Shown here: positions 1 to 8,451 of the stretch, in pieces | Layout of the letters: every line of letters starts with the position of its first letter | Numbering within the stretch: the first letter of the stretch is position 1 | The notes under the pieces: generated by a model | Told to the model about the DNA's origin: nothing | The model's database searches: none | The model's input: the letters and a program-made list of their open reading frames with translations, nothing else | Position numbers and translations under genes: made by a program | Assembly (NCBI GenBank): GCA_963773685.1 | Contig: CAVZBY010000011.1 | Coordinates: 992,001 to 1,056,000, forward strand | Direction: 5' to 3' | Length of the DNA: 64,000 nucleotides | From: JALHVH01 sp963773685 | GTDB lineage: Bacteria > Acidobacteriota > Aminicenantia > Aminicenantales > Saccharicenantaceae

Positions 1-1
1 C

Positions 2-586
2 AGCGGGGCTACGGTCGTGTCGCTCTACCTCCTCACGAGCGTCAATCTCAAGCTGAGGCCGCGCCTCCTCGCCGAACTCGCTCCAGGGACCCGGATCGTC
101 TCCCACAATTTCGCCATGGACGCCTGGAAGCCGGACGCGAGCTCCGAGATCCAGGTCGACGGGAGGTCCCACATGGTCCTTCTGTGGACCGTCCCGGCCA
201 ATGTCGGCGGGCGATGGACGTGGACGACGGGGGGAACCAAGGGGGCCTGGGAGATGACCATTGACCAGAGCTTTCAATCCGCGGTCGGGACCCTCTCCCT
301 CGACGGGACGCCGCTGGCCGTAAAGGAGATCGAGATCCGCGGGGCGTCCGTTCGCATCGCCGCGGAGGGGCCTGCGGGGCCGGGGACGTCCGTCGTTTTC
401 GAAGGGAAGGCCGCGCGAAATTCCCTCAAGGGCACGGCCAGGTTCACGGGCTCCTCCGGGGAGGCGGTGTATGAATGGGAAGCCTCGCGCGATCCGTTGA
501 CGGCGAAGCCGCTCGACGGCGCGAAGGGCGAAAGCGGCTTCAGCCTGTCGGGACGGCCGAAGAGGGCCCTAGCCGCGGCGCCTTGA
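2..586 (+). CDS. SAM-dependent methyltransferase, C-terminal part (5' end outside window)
   Basis: The reading frame is open from the window edge, so the start lies upstream and the GTG at 17 is only an internal codon. The visible part begins with the end of a class I methyltransferase fold: a strand followed by a leucine/arginine-rich helix and then GTRIVSHNFAMDAWKPD, which resembles the late strands of small SAM-dependent methyltransferases. The remaining roughly 130 residues form a beta-rich tail not needed for the fold and of unknown role. The substrate cannot be inferred. The gene converges on the minus-strand MocA gene and their 3' ends overlap by 18 bases. Confidence 0.6.
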   Translation, partial: SGATVVSLYLLTSVNLKLRPRLLAELAPGTRIVSHNFAMDAWKPDASSEIQVDGRSHMVLLWTVPANVGGRWTWTTGGTKGAWEMTIDQSFQSAVGTLSLDGTPLAVKEIEIRGASVRIAAEGPAGPGTSVVFEGKAARNSLKGTARFTGSSGEAVYEWEASRDPLTAKPLDGAKGESGFSLSGRPKRALAAAP

Positions 587-1162
587 GGTCAGGGCCCGGC
601 GATAATCGTCCGGACGGTCGATGTCCACGAGAACGGCCGGCGTCCGGACCGCGACCTCGAGGACATCGTCCGGGTGGTCCCGCGTGAGCTGTCTCAGTCC
701 GATCGAAGGGTCCAAGGCCGCCACCCGGCCCCGGTAGCGTCCATCGACGAGGACGGGATGGCCCCGCTGTCCGCGATACACGGGCAGGACGATGCCCTTC
801 CCGGTCCTGTCATGGGCGGCGATCAAACGGTCGATGACCGATGCCGGAGGAGACGGGTGATCGCCGAGGACGACGAGGAACGCCCGGGCAGCGGCAGGGA
901 CCTCCTGCAGGCCCCGGAGGACCGAGGAAAGCATCCCCGTTTCGAACTCTTCGTTGAAAACGGTGCGGACCGCGAATTTCGAAACGACGGGTTCGACGGC
1001 CGCCCGATGGGCGCCCAGGACCACGACGACGTCGTCGACGCGCGACCTCAGGACACCGGCCAGGACCGTCTCGATGAGCGTCTTCCGGCCGAAGGGAAGA
1101 AGCATCTTGGGGGAGCCCATCCGCTCGGACTTGCCGGCGGCAAGAACGACGGCGGTGATCAT
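569..1162 (-). CDS. mocA: MocA-like molybdenum cofactor cytidylyltransferase / NTP transferase
   Basis: A 197-residue nucleotidyltransferase with the N-terminal signature LAAGKSERMGSPKMLLPFG (NTP-binding loop and Lys) and a GDHP metal-binding motif near residue 100 where many relatives have GDQP. Family members transfer CMP to molybdopterin to make the MCD form used by xanthine dehydrogenase/aldehyde oxidase-type enzymes. It sits directly after the xdhC-like gene with an ATGA overlap, and both are divergent from the hydroxylase subunits, so a role in making the cofactor of the neighbouring enzyme is well supported. The specificity for CTP is inferred from family and context, not from a residue I can point to. 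Confidence 0.82.
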   Translation of the reverse strand: MITAVVLAAGKSERMGSPKMLLPFGRKTLIETVLAGVLRSRVDDVVVVLGAHRAAVEPVVSKFAVRTVFNEEFETGMLSSVLRGLQEVPAAARAFLVVLGDHPSPPASVIDRLIAAHDRTGKGIVLPVYRGQRGHPVLVDGRYRGRVAALDPSIGLRQLTRDHPDDVLEVAVRTPAVLVDIDRPDDYRRALTSRRRG

Positions 1163-2211
1163 ACCGGACGGCCGCCCTGTTCCATGTTCTCCCGGCGCAC
1201 CCGGACGAGCTCGGCGGCGATGCTGACGGCGATCTCAGGAACGGTTTTCGAGCGGATGGGAATGCCTATGGGCGCGTGAACCCGGTCGAATAGCGCCGCC
1301 GTCGCCCAGCCCCGCTCGATGAACGCCGCGCGCTGAAGCGCGATCTTGCTTCGGCTCCCGATCATGCCGATGTAGCCCGCCGCCGAGCCGATGCATGCCC
1401 TTAGGGCTTCGGTGTCCTGCCGGTGACCCCGCGTGACGATGACGATATAGGCGTCCCGCGATACGGCCATGGCCCGGAGCGTGGCGCCGATATCGGCGCA
1501 GATGACACGGTCGGCACCGGGGAGATTCGTCCTGTTCGCGAACGCCCGCCGGTCGTCGACGACCGTGACCTCGAATTCGAGGAAATTCCCGAGCCCGGCG
1601 ACGGCACGGCCGATGTGGCCCGCGCCGGCGATGACCAGGCGGCACGGCGGGAAGACCGGCTCGATGAACAGAAGCTCGTTCGCCTCGGAGCCCGGGACCC
1701 GGACTCCGGCCAGTCCGGGCTTGCCGTCGGCGAACGCCGCAACGATCTTGCGGTCGAGCGAGGACCGCGACGTTGCCTCGATCCAATCCCGCTTGACGAC
1801 GGCTGGAGCGCCGGGGCCGGTCGTGATCGTCGTCGCCAGGACGCCCCGCCGGCCGTGGGCAAGCGCGTCCGCAAGGGCGGCGAAGACGCTCCGGTGCCTG
1901 TCGGGGCGAGGGTCGACGAGGATCTTGACCTCTCCCCCGCAGACCGGCTCTGCCTCCTCGAGGTCCCTGCCCTTGAGGGCGCGCTCGAAGACGCAGGGGG
2001 CTCCGGTCTTCAGAGCCAGGGAAGCCGATCTCCGAACGGCCGCCTCGAGCGCCCCGCCTCCGATCGTGCCGTCGAGGAGCTTCCGCGCGGAAAAGAGCGC
2101 GGCGGCGCCGGCCTTTTGCGGGGCCGATCCCCTGGCCTCCAGAATGACGGCCAGAGCGACCCTCTCCCCTCTCTTCAGCCGGTCGGAAAGCCGAACGTGA
2201 AGGTCCTTCAT
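1159..2211 (-). CDS. xdhC: XdhC/CoxI family molybdenum enzyme maturation protein
   Basis: About 350 residues with an N-terminal XdhC/CoxI domain (ARGSAPQKAGA, then GTIGGGALE near residue 50) and a C-terminal Rossmann domain (VIAGAGHIGRAVA near residue 200, then VTVVDDR). XdhC proteins bind the sulfurated molybdenum cofactor and hand it to xanthine dehydrogenase-type apoenzymes in the cytoplasm. I chose the ATG at 2211 because GGAGGAG precedes it by four bases; the open frame runs 13 codons further upstream without a good ribosome site. It is translationally coupled to mocA downstream and divergent from the hydroxylase genes. Confidence 0.87.
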   Translation of the reverse strand: MKDLHVRLSDRLKRGERVALAVILEARGSAPQKAGAAALFSARKLLDGTIGGGALEAAVRRSASLALKTGAPCVFERALKGRDLEEAEPVCGGEVKILVDPRPDRHRSVFAALADALAHGRRGVLATTITTGPGAPAVVKRDWIEATSRSSLDRKIVAAFADGKPGLAGVRVPGSEANELLFIEPVFPPCRLVIAGAGHIGRAVAGLGNFLEFEVTVVDDRRAFANRTNLPGADRVICADIGATLRAMAVSRDAYIVIVTRGHRQDTEALRACIGSAAGYIGMIGSRSKIALQRAAFIERGWATAALFDRVHAPIGIPIRSKTVPEIAVSIAAELVRVRRENMEQGGRPV

Positions 2212-2286
2212 GCGGGTCTCCTCCCCAAATTCCCTCCCTATTGTTATCATATCGAGACCCCGAAAAGAAGCGTCCCCGGAGCTCTT

Positions 2287-2315
2287 TTGACATCCCCCGG
2301 GGAAAGTGCTAGTTA
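2287..2315 (+). promoter_or_regulatory. Probable promoter of the molybdenum hydroxylase operon
   Basis: A perfect TTGACA at 2287-2292 is followed after 17 bases by TAGTTA, an imperfect -10 box. The purine-rich AGGGAGGGAGG lies between it and the ATG at 2346. The -35 is strong and the -10 weak, so exact placement is uncertain. Confidence 0.45.
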
Positions 2316-2345
2316 TTCTTAAATGAGGGAGGGAGGCCCGGAAGG

Positions 2346-2822
2346 ATGAGAACCATTCGCTTCACTCTGAACGGCGAGGCCGCGACCGTTTCCGTGGACG
2401 GAGAGCGCATGCTCCTCTGGGTCCTGAGGACGGAACTCGGGCTCACCGGAACGAAATACGGCTGCGGCGAAGGCTTTTGCGGAGCGTGCACGGTCCTGGT
2501 CGGCAACGAGGCCGTCCGGTCGTGCCAATATCCTGTCAAGGATGTCGAGGGCAAGAAGGTCACGACGATCGAGGGACTGGCCCGGGACGGGAAGCTCCAT
2601 CCCCTGCAGGAGGCTTTCGCCAGGCACGACGCCTTTCAATGCGGCTATTGCACGCCCGGCATGCTCATGACCGCATACGGGCTTCTGCAGAGGGACCCCA
2701 AGCCCACCGAAGCGGAGATCCTGGACGAGCTCGAGGGGAACCTCTGCCGCTGCGGCGCTCACCGTCGCATCGTCATGGCGGTCGCGGACGCGGCCGCCGC
2801 CCCGAAAGGGGGCCGGCCATGA
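2346..2822 (+). CDS. (2Fe-2S)-binding small subunit of a molybdenum hydroxylase
   Basis: 158 residues, the usual length for the iron-sulfur subunit of xanthine dehydrogenase/aldehyde oxidoreductase enzymes. The plant-ferredoxin-type cluster ligands are Cys40, Cys45, Cys48 and Cys60; the second cluster is bound by Cys99, Cys102 (CGYCTPG) and Cys134, Cys136 (NLCRCG). It passes electrons from the molybdenum site to an external acceptor. There is no signal peptide, so it would have to be exported together with the Tat-signal-bearing large subunit. The stop codon overlaps the next start (ATGA). No FAD subunit (CoxM/XdhB type) is encoded nearby, as in isoquinoline 1-oxidoreductase-like enzymes. Confidence 0.93.
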   Translation: MRTIRFTLNGEAATVSVDGERMLLWVLRTELGLTGTKYGCGEGFCGACTVLVGNEAVRSCQYPVKDVEGKKVTTIEGLARDGKLHPLQEAFARHDAFQCGYCTPGMLMTAYGLLQRDPKPTEAEILDELEGNLCRCGAHRRIVMAVADAAAAPKGGRP

Positions 2823-4966
2823 AAGAACACGATCTCGATGAATACGTCCGCACGGGCGGCCTGGCCCGGCGCGACTTCCTGAAGATCGCCGGCGGCGGGA
2901 TCGTCGTCGCCGTCTCGCTCGACGAGCTCTCCGGCCTGCAGGAGGCGCGCCGGCAGGGCCCGACCTATCCCGAGGACTTCAACGCCTACCTTCGCGTCGG
3001 GGAGGATGGCCGCGTAACGGGCTATGCCGGGAAGATCGAGATGGGCCAGGGCGCCGTCACTTCCCTGCCCCAGATGATCGCCGACGAGCTGGATGTCCCG
3101 ATCGATGCCGTGGACATGGTCATGGGCGATACCGACCTGTGCCCGTATGATATGGGGACGTTCGGCTCGATGACGACGCGATACTTCGGGCCGGCCCTGC
3201 GGGCGGCCGCGGCCGAAGCCCGGGCCGTCCTGCTGGAGCTAGCGGCCGAAAAGCTGGGCGCTCCGAAAGAACGGCTCGCCGTCCGCGACGGGATCGTCCG
3301 CGACACGGCGCGCCCGGGCGTCAGCGTATCCTACGCGGAGCTCGCTTCCGGGAAACGGATCGAGCGACACATCACCCCCAAACCCTCGCCCAAGCCGGTC
3401 GCAGAGTGGCGCGTCATGGGAAAGCCGTTCCTCCACAGGGACGCCCGCGAGAAAGTCACGGGAAAGGCCCTGTTCACGGGAGACATCCGCCTCCCTGGCA
3501 TGCTCTATGCCAAGGTCCTCAGGCCGCCGGCCCACGGAGCCACGCTCAGGTCGCTGGACGCATCGGCGGCGGAAAAGGCCCCGGGGGCGAAGGTCCTCCG
3601 GGACGGAGACCTCGTTGCCGTCCTTCACGAGCTTCCCGATGCCGCCGGATCGGCCCTGGCCCTCATCAAAGCCGAATATGATGTGCCCGAGGCCAAGCTC
3701 GACGACGAGAACATCTTCGAGCATCTGCGGGCCGTCGCCCCCGAGGGGCGCGTCGTCGCGGAGGGAGGCGACCTCGCGAGGGGCGATGCCGCGGCGGTCT
3801 CGAGGTTCGATGAGACCTATCTCAATGGCTATGTGGCCCATGCTCCTATGGAACCGCATACCGCCCTGGCGGACGTCAAGGCGGACCGGGCGACGGTCTG
3901 GGCTTCCACCCAGGCGCCCTTCCGGCTCAAAGAAGAGGTCGCCCAGACGCTCGGCATCCCGCCCGGGAACGTCCGGGTCCTTACGCCGTTCGTCGGCGGG
4001 GGATTCGGCGGGAAGACGCGCAATATCCAGGCGGTCCAGGCGGTCCGGCTTTCGAAGCTCGCCGGGAAGCCGGTCCAAGTGGCGTGGAGCCGGGGCGACG
4101 AATTTTTCAACGACTCCTTCCGTCCCGCGGCCGTCGTCAGGATCAAGTCCGGGATGGACGGGGCCGGACGGATCGTTCACTGGGACTACGACGTGCTTTT
4201 CGCGGGCGACCGGAGCTCGGCCCAATTCTATGATGTCCCCCACCACCGGACGGTCTCGCGGGGCCAATGGGGCGGCGGGGGAGCGGGAGCCCACCCCTTC
4301 GCCGTCGGAGCGTGGCGGGCGCCGGGCTCCAATACCAATGTATTCGCGCGCGAATGCCAGATCGACATCATGGCCGCGAAGGCCGGCGCGGACCCGCTCG
4401 AGTTCCGGCTGAGGAACCTGGCCGACGAGCGGATGAAGCGGGTCCTCCGCGCGGCCGCGGAAAGGTTCGGCTGGAAAGCGGCGGCCTGCCCGAGCGGCCG
4501 GGGCGTCGCCATCGTCACGTCGGACTATCTCGGGACCTACGTCGCCGCGGCGGCCGAGGTCGATGTCGACCGGAAGTCCGGCAGGGTCCGCGTCAAGCGG
4601 GTCGTCTGCGCCCAGGACATGGGGCAGTGCGTCAATCCCCAAGGGGCTTTGATCCAGGTCGAAGGGTGCGTTATGATGGGCCTCGGCTATGCCCTGACCG
4701 AGGAAGTCCGGTTCAAGGGCGGCGAGGTCCGCGACCTGAATTTCGACAGCTACGAGATCCCGCGCTTTTCGTGGCTCCCGAAGATCGAGGCCTTCATCGT
4801 CCCGAACGATGGACTCCCGGCCTCCGGCGGCGGCGAGCCCGCCATCATCAACATGGGCGCGGTCGTGGCCAACGCGGTGTTCGACGCGACGGGAGCGCGC
4901 CTGTTCCGCCTCCCGATGACGCCGGCGAGGGTGAAAGAGGCGCTTGCCGGGGCGACGAAGAAATGA
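2819..4966 (+). CDS. Molybdopterin-binding large subunit of a Tat-exported aldehyde/xanthine oxidase-type hydroxylase
   Basis: About 715 residues. The N-terminus carries a twin-arginine motif (ARRDFLKIAGGG, Arg17-Arg18) followed by a hydrophobic stretch, so the folded enzyme is probably exported to the periplasm. The body has the molybdenum hydroxylase domains: AREKVTGKALFTGDI opening the aldehyde oxidase domain, the glycine-rich GGGFGGKTR, GAWRAPGSN near the cofactor, and GGGEPAI close to the C-terminus, whose Glu (about residue 673) matches the catalytic base. Length and Tat signal resemble isoquinoline 1-oxidoreductase beta subunits more than cytoplasmic XdhB-dependent enzymes. The start ATG overlaps the small-subunit stop. 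Substrate unknown; an aldehyde or N-heterocycle is family-based guesswork. Confidence 0.9.
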   Translation: MKEHDLDEYVRTGGLARRDFLKIAGGGIVVAVSLDELSGLQEARRQGPTYPEDFNAYLRVGEDGRVTGYAGKIEMGQGAVTSLPQMIADELDVPIDAVDMVMGDTDLCPYDMGTFGSMTTRYFGPALRAAAAEARAVLLELAAEKLGAPKERLAVRDGIVRDTARPGVSVSYAELASGKRIERHITPKPSPKPVAEWRVMGKPFLHRDAREKVTGKALFTGDIRLPGMLYAKVLRPPAHGATLRSLDASAAEKAPGAKVLRDGDLVAVLHELPDAAGSALALIKAEYDVPEAKLDDENIFEHLRAVAPEGRVVAEGGDLARGDAAAVSRFDETYLNGYVAHAPMEPHTALADVKADRATVWASTQAPFRLKEEVAQTLGIPPGNVRVLTPFVGGGFGGKTRNIQAVQAVRLSKLAGKPVQVAWSRGDEFFNDSFRPAAVVRIKSGMDGAGRIVHWDYDVLFAGDRSSAQFYDVPHHRTVSRGQWGGGGAGAHPFAVGAWRAPGSNTNVFARECQIDIMAAKAGADPLEFRLRNLADERMKRVLRAAAERFGWKAAACPSGRGVAIVTSDYLGTYVAAAAEVDVDRKSGRVRVKRVVCAQDMGQCVNPQGALIQVEGCVMMGLGYALTEEVRFKGGEVRDLNFDSYEIPRFSWLPKIEAFIVPNDGLPASGGGEPAIINMGAVVANAVFDATGARLFRLPMTPARVKEALAGATKK

Positions 4967-4983
4967 TCAGAAAGGAATCGACC

Positions 4984-5622
4984 ATGAACGAAGGGACAAT
5001 CGCAAAGAGAATGGGGACGATCATCGCGCTGGGCGCGGTCTGGGGCCTTGCCGAATGCGCCCTCGGGGCGGGACTCCAGGCGTGCGCCAAGTCGATGTCC
5101 GGTTCCCTGATGACCGGGGTGGCGTTGTTCTTCATCGCAGCGGCCTGGGCGTCTTCGAAAAAGGTCCTGGATGTGGCGCTCCTCGTCGGGATCGCCGTCC
5201 TGTTCAAGATGTTCGACGCCGCGCTCCTCGGACTGCCCCTCGGCTCCGGCGCGGTCGCGAACCCGGCGTTCGCGTTCATCCTCGAAGGGGCGGGTTTCCT
5301 CGCCGTGGCCGCCCTCCTCGGGCGGTCCCGCGGCGGGAGAACGTCCGGGCGGATCATGATCGGCGGCGCGGGGGCCTTCCTCGCCGTAGCGGCCTTTCCT
5401 CTAGTCGGCCTCGTCACGGGGAACGCGGCCTGCCTGGCCGCCGGGACGACCATTCCCCTCGCCTGGTATTACGGACCGATGGCGATCGCGTTGTCGCTTC
5501 TTACGGTCCCGCTCGGAATGATGTTCGGAGAGAGGGCCCGGGTCTTCGAGTCCCGGACCCTGGTCCCGTCCCTCACGCTGGCCCTGAGCCTCGCGCTGAT
5601 GATCGTCTTCAGGAGCCTCTGA
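4984..5622 (+). CDS. Hypothetical polytopic membrane protein
   Basis: 212 residues, almost entirely hydrophobic, with about six predicted membrane helices. The first helix begins near residue 10 with ALGAVWGLAECALG; others are rich in Ala, Leu and Gly. I recognise no transporter or enzyme motif. The ATG at 4984 is preceded by AAGGA at a good spacing; an alternative ATG at 4963 would overlap the upstream stop. Being the last intact gene of the hydroxylase operon, it might take part in electron transfer, cofactor or substrate handling, but nothing in the sequence demonstrates this. Confidence 0.6.
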   Translation: MNEGTIAKRMGTIIALGAVWGLAECALGAGLQACAKSMSGSLMTGVALFFIAAAWASSKKVLDVALLVGIAVLFKMFDAALLGLPLGSGAVANPAFAFILEGAGFLAVAALLGRSRGGRTSGRIMIGGAGAFLAVAAFPLVGLVTGNAACLAAGTTIPLAWYYGPMAIALSLLTVPLGMMFGERARVFESRTLVPSLTLALSLALMIVFRSL

Positions 5623-5815
5623 GCGGCAGGGCGTCGCGATCGAATACGGAAAGGGGCGGGTCGTCATCCTCGGCGAAGCCGCCATGTTCACGTCCCGGAA
5701 GGCCGGCCGGGCGGGAATCGTCTTCCATTTCGGCATGGACTGGCCGGACTGTAACAACCGCCAGCTGACCCTGAACATCATGACTGGCTATCGCGGGCCC
5801 TGTAGCGGCTTCTAA
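5621..5815 (+). pseudogene. C-terminal remnant of a secreted/ThuA- or DUF4350-like protein
   Basis: Directly after the membrane protein stop, a start-less open stretch of about 64 codons reads QGVAIEYGKGRVVILGEAAM followed by FTSRKAGRAG, GMDWPDCNNRQLTLNIM and a stop. This is the pattern I associate with the C-terminus of larger DUF4350/ThuA-like proteins (GRGRVVVLGEAAMFTA...NQQLLLNIMHWL). Most of the protein is missing and there is no start codon with a ribosome site, so it looks like a fossil left by a deletion or rearrangement. The family assignment rests on memory of the motif. Confidence 0.5.
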
Positions 5816-5856
5816 AACCCGGATGAGAGCTCAGCCGTATTCATCTTTTGGAAGTT

Positions 5857-5885
5857 TTGACAAGAAACTGCGTCTCAAATAATAT
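5857..5885 (+). promoter_or_regulatory. Promoter of the TolC-RND efflux operon
   Basis: TTGACA (5857-5862), a 17-base spacer and TAATAT (5880-5885), about 35 bases before the ATG of the TolC-like gene. This is a near-consensus sigma70-type arrangement. Confidence 0.72.
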
Positions 5886-5920
5886 GGAGAGTTGTATTCG
5901 GACCGAAACGAGCCTCTAAT

Positions 5921-7267
5921 ATGAACAAGAACAGAATCCTATCCCCCGGCCTCCGGCCCGTCGCGGCGATCGTCGGCGCCCTCCTGGCACTGGCCGTTCC
6001 GGCGGCGCGCGCCCAGGACGCCGGCCTGACCCTTGAAGCGGCCGTCCGGCTGGCCCTCACCCGGAACGAGCGCTCGCTGGCCGCCGATGCCGAGGTCAGG
6101 GCCTCTGAGGCCCGCGTCATGCGCGCCCGGTCCTATTTCCTCCCGACGCTGACCACGACCGGCACCTATACCCGCCGCCCCTTCGAGGTTTCGAGGAAGG
6201 TCGGGGATACCAACATCGTCATCCAGAGCTATAACGCCCTCGCCGGGGTGGCCCAGGTCAACATGACCCTTTTCGACGCCAGGAGCATCCCCGCGCTCCG
6301 CCAGGCCAACGCCGAGCGGACCGCCCAGCGCTTCGCTTCGGCCGAGAGCCGGAGGCAGTTGTCCTTCGAGGTCAGCAACGCCTTCCTGGCGACTCTGGGC
6401 ACGGACCAGGTCCTCGAGGCGTCCCGGGACCGCTTCGAATACGCCCGTCAATCGCTCGTGGCGGCCAAGGCCCGCTACGCCGCCGGGCTGGTCTCGGTCA
6501 ACGACGTGACCCGCGCCGAGCTCGAGCACGCCACGGCGGAGATGGGGGTCATCCAGGCCAAGGGGCAGGTCGAAACGACCTATCTCGAGCTGGGGTTCCT
6601 CCTCGACGACATGGAGTTGGCCCGGAAGAAGCTCGTCATCCCCGAGTTCCTGATCCGGGAAACCGAGGAGGGCCCTCCGGAGCTCGTTCGTATGATCGGA
6701 GAGGCCCAGGACCGGAGGCTCGATCTCGGGTCCCTCCGCTATCAGGCCAAGGCCCAGCGCGCCCTGATGATCGAGCCGACCCTGCGCTGGTTCCCCTCCC
6801 TGAGCTTCAATGGGCAGTACCGCTATACGAACGAGTCGGGGCTGACCGGGCGCCCGACGAACTGGAATATGGGCCTGACCCTGACCTGGGCCATCTTCGA
6901 CGGATTCAGCCGCAACGCCGACTACAAGGAGCGCAAGGCCCAATCCGTCCTGGCCGACCTCGACGTCAAAGCCGCCATGCGCCGGGTCGAGCTCGAAGTC
7001 CGGGACGCCCTCGTCTCGCTGGAGAACCAGCGGGCCACTCTGAAGCAAGCCGTGGTCGCCCGCGAGGTCGCGCGCAAAAACGCCGCCGAGACCGCCGAGC
7101 TCTACCGGCAGGGGCTCAGTACGGCCCTCGAAGCGGCCGACGCCAACGTCCGGCTGTTCGAGGCCGAGGTCGAGCTCGTCCGCGAGCGCTACGGCGTAGG
7201 CATCGCCTACCTGAATCTGGAAGCCGCCCTGGGACTCGACCCGTTCGGCAAGGAGCCAATCCTGTGA
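5921..7267 (+). CDS. TolC family outer membrane efflux protein
   Basis: 448 residues with a Sec signal peptide (hydrophobic core then AARAQ near residue 31) and two long internally similar helical/hairpin halves typical of outer membrane efflux proteins (LTLEAAVRLALTRN near the start of repeat one; RMIGEAQDRRLDLGSL starting repeat two; FDGFSRNADYKERKA in the second half). TolC trimers form the outer membrane channel of tripartite pumps. The stop overlaps the start of the adaptor gene (ATGA-like coupling), and the RND transporter follows, so this is a complete three-gene pump. Substrates cannot be predicted; no regulator gene is adjacent. Confidence 0.93.
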   Translation: MNKNRILSPGLRPVAAIVGALLALAVPAARAQDAGLTLEAAVRLALTRNERSLAADAEVRASEARVMRARSYFLPTLTTTGTYTRRPFEVSRKVGDTNIVIQSYNALAGVAQVNMTLFDARSIPALRQANAERTAQRFASAESRRQLSFEVSNAFLATLGTDQVLEASRDRFEYARQSLVAAKARYAAGLVSVNDVTRAELEHATAEMGVIQAKGQVETTYLELGFLLDDMELARKKLVIPEFLIRETEEGPPELVRMIGEAQDRRLDLGSLRYQAKAQRALMIEPTLRWFPSLSFNGQYRYTNESGLTGRPTNWNMGLTLTWAIFDGFSRNADYKERKAQSVLADLDVKAAMRRVELEVRDALVSLENQRATLKQAVVAREVARKNAAETAELYRQGLSTALEAADANVRLFEAEVELVRERYGVGIAYLNLEAALGLDPFGKEPIL

Positions 7268-8427
7268 AAACGAAGATCGCCGTCTTGTTCGTCTCCGCCG
7301 CCCTCGCCCTCTCCTTCACGGCCGTTTCCTGCAGGAAGGGCTCGGAGGCCGCCGGGAAAAGGGGCGCCACGCTCGACCGGTCCAAGATCATGTTCCCGGT
7401 TGAAACCCAGACCGTCGCGCTCCGCGCGCTCGTCTACACCGTCAACGCCGTCGGCTCCGTGGACGCTTTCGAAAAGGTCCAGGTCACGGCCCGCGTGTCG
7501 GGCGTCGTGGACAGGGTCCGCTTCTCGGAAGGCAGCTTCGCGAAGGTCGATCAGACCCTCGTCGAGATCGAGCCCGAGCGCTACACGCTCGCTGTCGAAG
7601 CCGCGCAGGCGTCTTATGAAAAGGCCGTCGCCTCGCTGGCGGACGCCGAGGCCGGCCTCAAGCGCCGCATCGCCGTCACCGACCAGAATCCGGGCCTCAT
7701 CCCGGGGGAAGAGGTGGAGACGTGGCGGACCCGCGTGGCCGTGGCCAAGTCCGACGTCGCCCAGGCGAAAGCGGCCCTCAATCAGGCCAAGCTCAATCTC
7801 CATGACGCTTACGTCAGGGCCCCGTTCTCCGGCATCCTCCAGACCCGGACGGTGCAGACGGGCGAGTACGTCGAGACCGGCACCGTCCTGGCCACGCTCG
7901 TCCGGCGCGACCCCCTGCTCCTCCGGTTCAAAGTCCCCGAGCGCGACGCCGCCCGGCTCAAGCCGGGGATGAAGGCGGAGTTCAAGGTCCGGAACTCGGA
8001 GACGCTCTTCGGCTCGAAGATCGTCCACGTCGCCGAGTCCGCCGACGACACGACCCGCCTCGTGGCCGTCACCGCCGAAGTCGAGGACACCCGGGACGAG
8101 TCCCTGCGGCCGGGCACGTTCGCCGAGATCGTCATCCCGGTGAGCAGTGAGCGCACCGCCCCCGTCATTCCGCAGACGGCTATCCGGCCGAGCGACCGGG
8201 GCTTCATCGCCTTCGTCGTCGAGAGCGACGCGGCGGCCGAGCGCATCCTCCAGCTGGGAATGCGGACGGCCGACGGCCAGGTCGAGGTCCTGACGGGACT
8301 CAAGGCCGGCGACAGGCTGGTCGTCCGGGGCGCCGAGGCTCTGCGCAGCGGGGCGCTCGTCAAGGAAGCGGCGCCCGGCGGGCCGGAAGCCAAATCGCCG
8401 GACCGGCCGGTGCCCGGAAAAGAATAG
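7264..8427 (+). CDS. RND efflux periplasmic adaptor (membrane fusion protein)
   Basis: 387 residues. An N-terminal hydrophobic segment ends in TAVSC, a plausible lipobox, so it is probably a lipoprotein. A split lipoyl domain (VQVTARVSGVVDRVRFSEG and later DAYVRAPFSGILQTRTVQ) flanks a helical hairpin, followed by beta-barrel and membrane-proximal domains. Adaptors of this type join the inner membrane RND pump to TolC. It overlaps the TolC gene and lies 24 bases before the RND gene, consistent with co-translation. Confidence 0.93.
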   Translation: MKTKIAVLFVSAALALSFTAVSCRKGSEAAGKRGATLDRSKIMFPVETQTVALRALVYTVNAVGSVDAFEKVQVTARVSGVVDRVRFSEGSFAKVDQTLVEIEPERYTLAVEAAQASYEKAVASLADAEAGLKRRIAVTDQNPGLIPGEEVETWRTRVAVAKSDVAQAKAALNQAKLNLHDAYVRAPFSGILQTRTVQTGEYVETGTVLATLVRRDPLLLRFKVPERDAARLKPGMKAEFKVRNSETLFGSKIVHVAESADDTTRLVAVTAEVEDTRDESLRPGTFAEIVIPVSSERTAPVIPQTAIRPSDRGFIAFVVESDAAAERILQLGMRTADGQVEVLTGLKAGDRLVVRGAEALRSGALVKEAAPGGPEAKSPDRPVPGKE

Positions 8428-8451
8428 ACCGGAGGACCCCGGAGACCACCC

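Noticed and set aside
2477..2818. Long in-frame extension upstream of the molybdopterin subunit
   Set aside because: It lies in another frame inside the Fe-S subunit gene; the ATG at 2819 overlaps the previous stop and begins the Tat signal.
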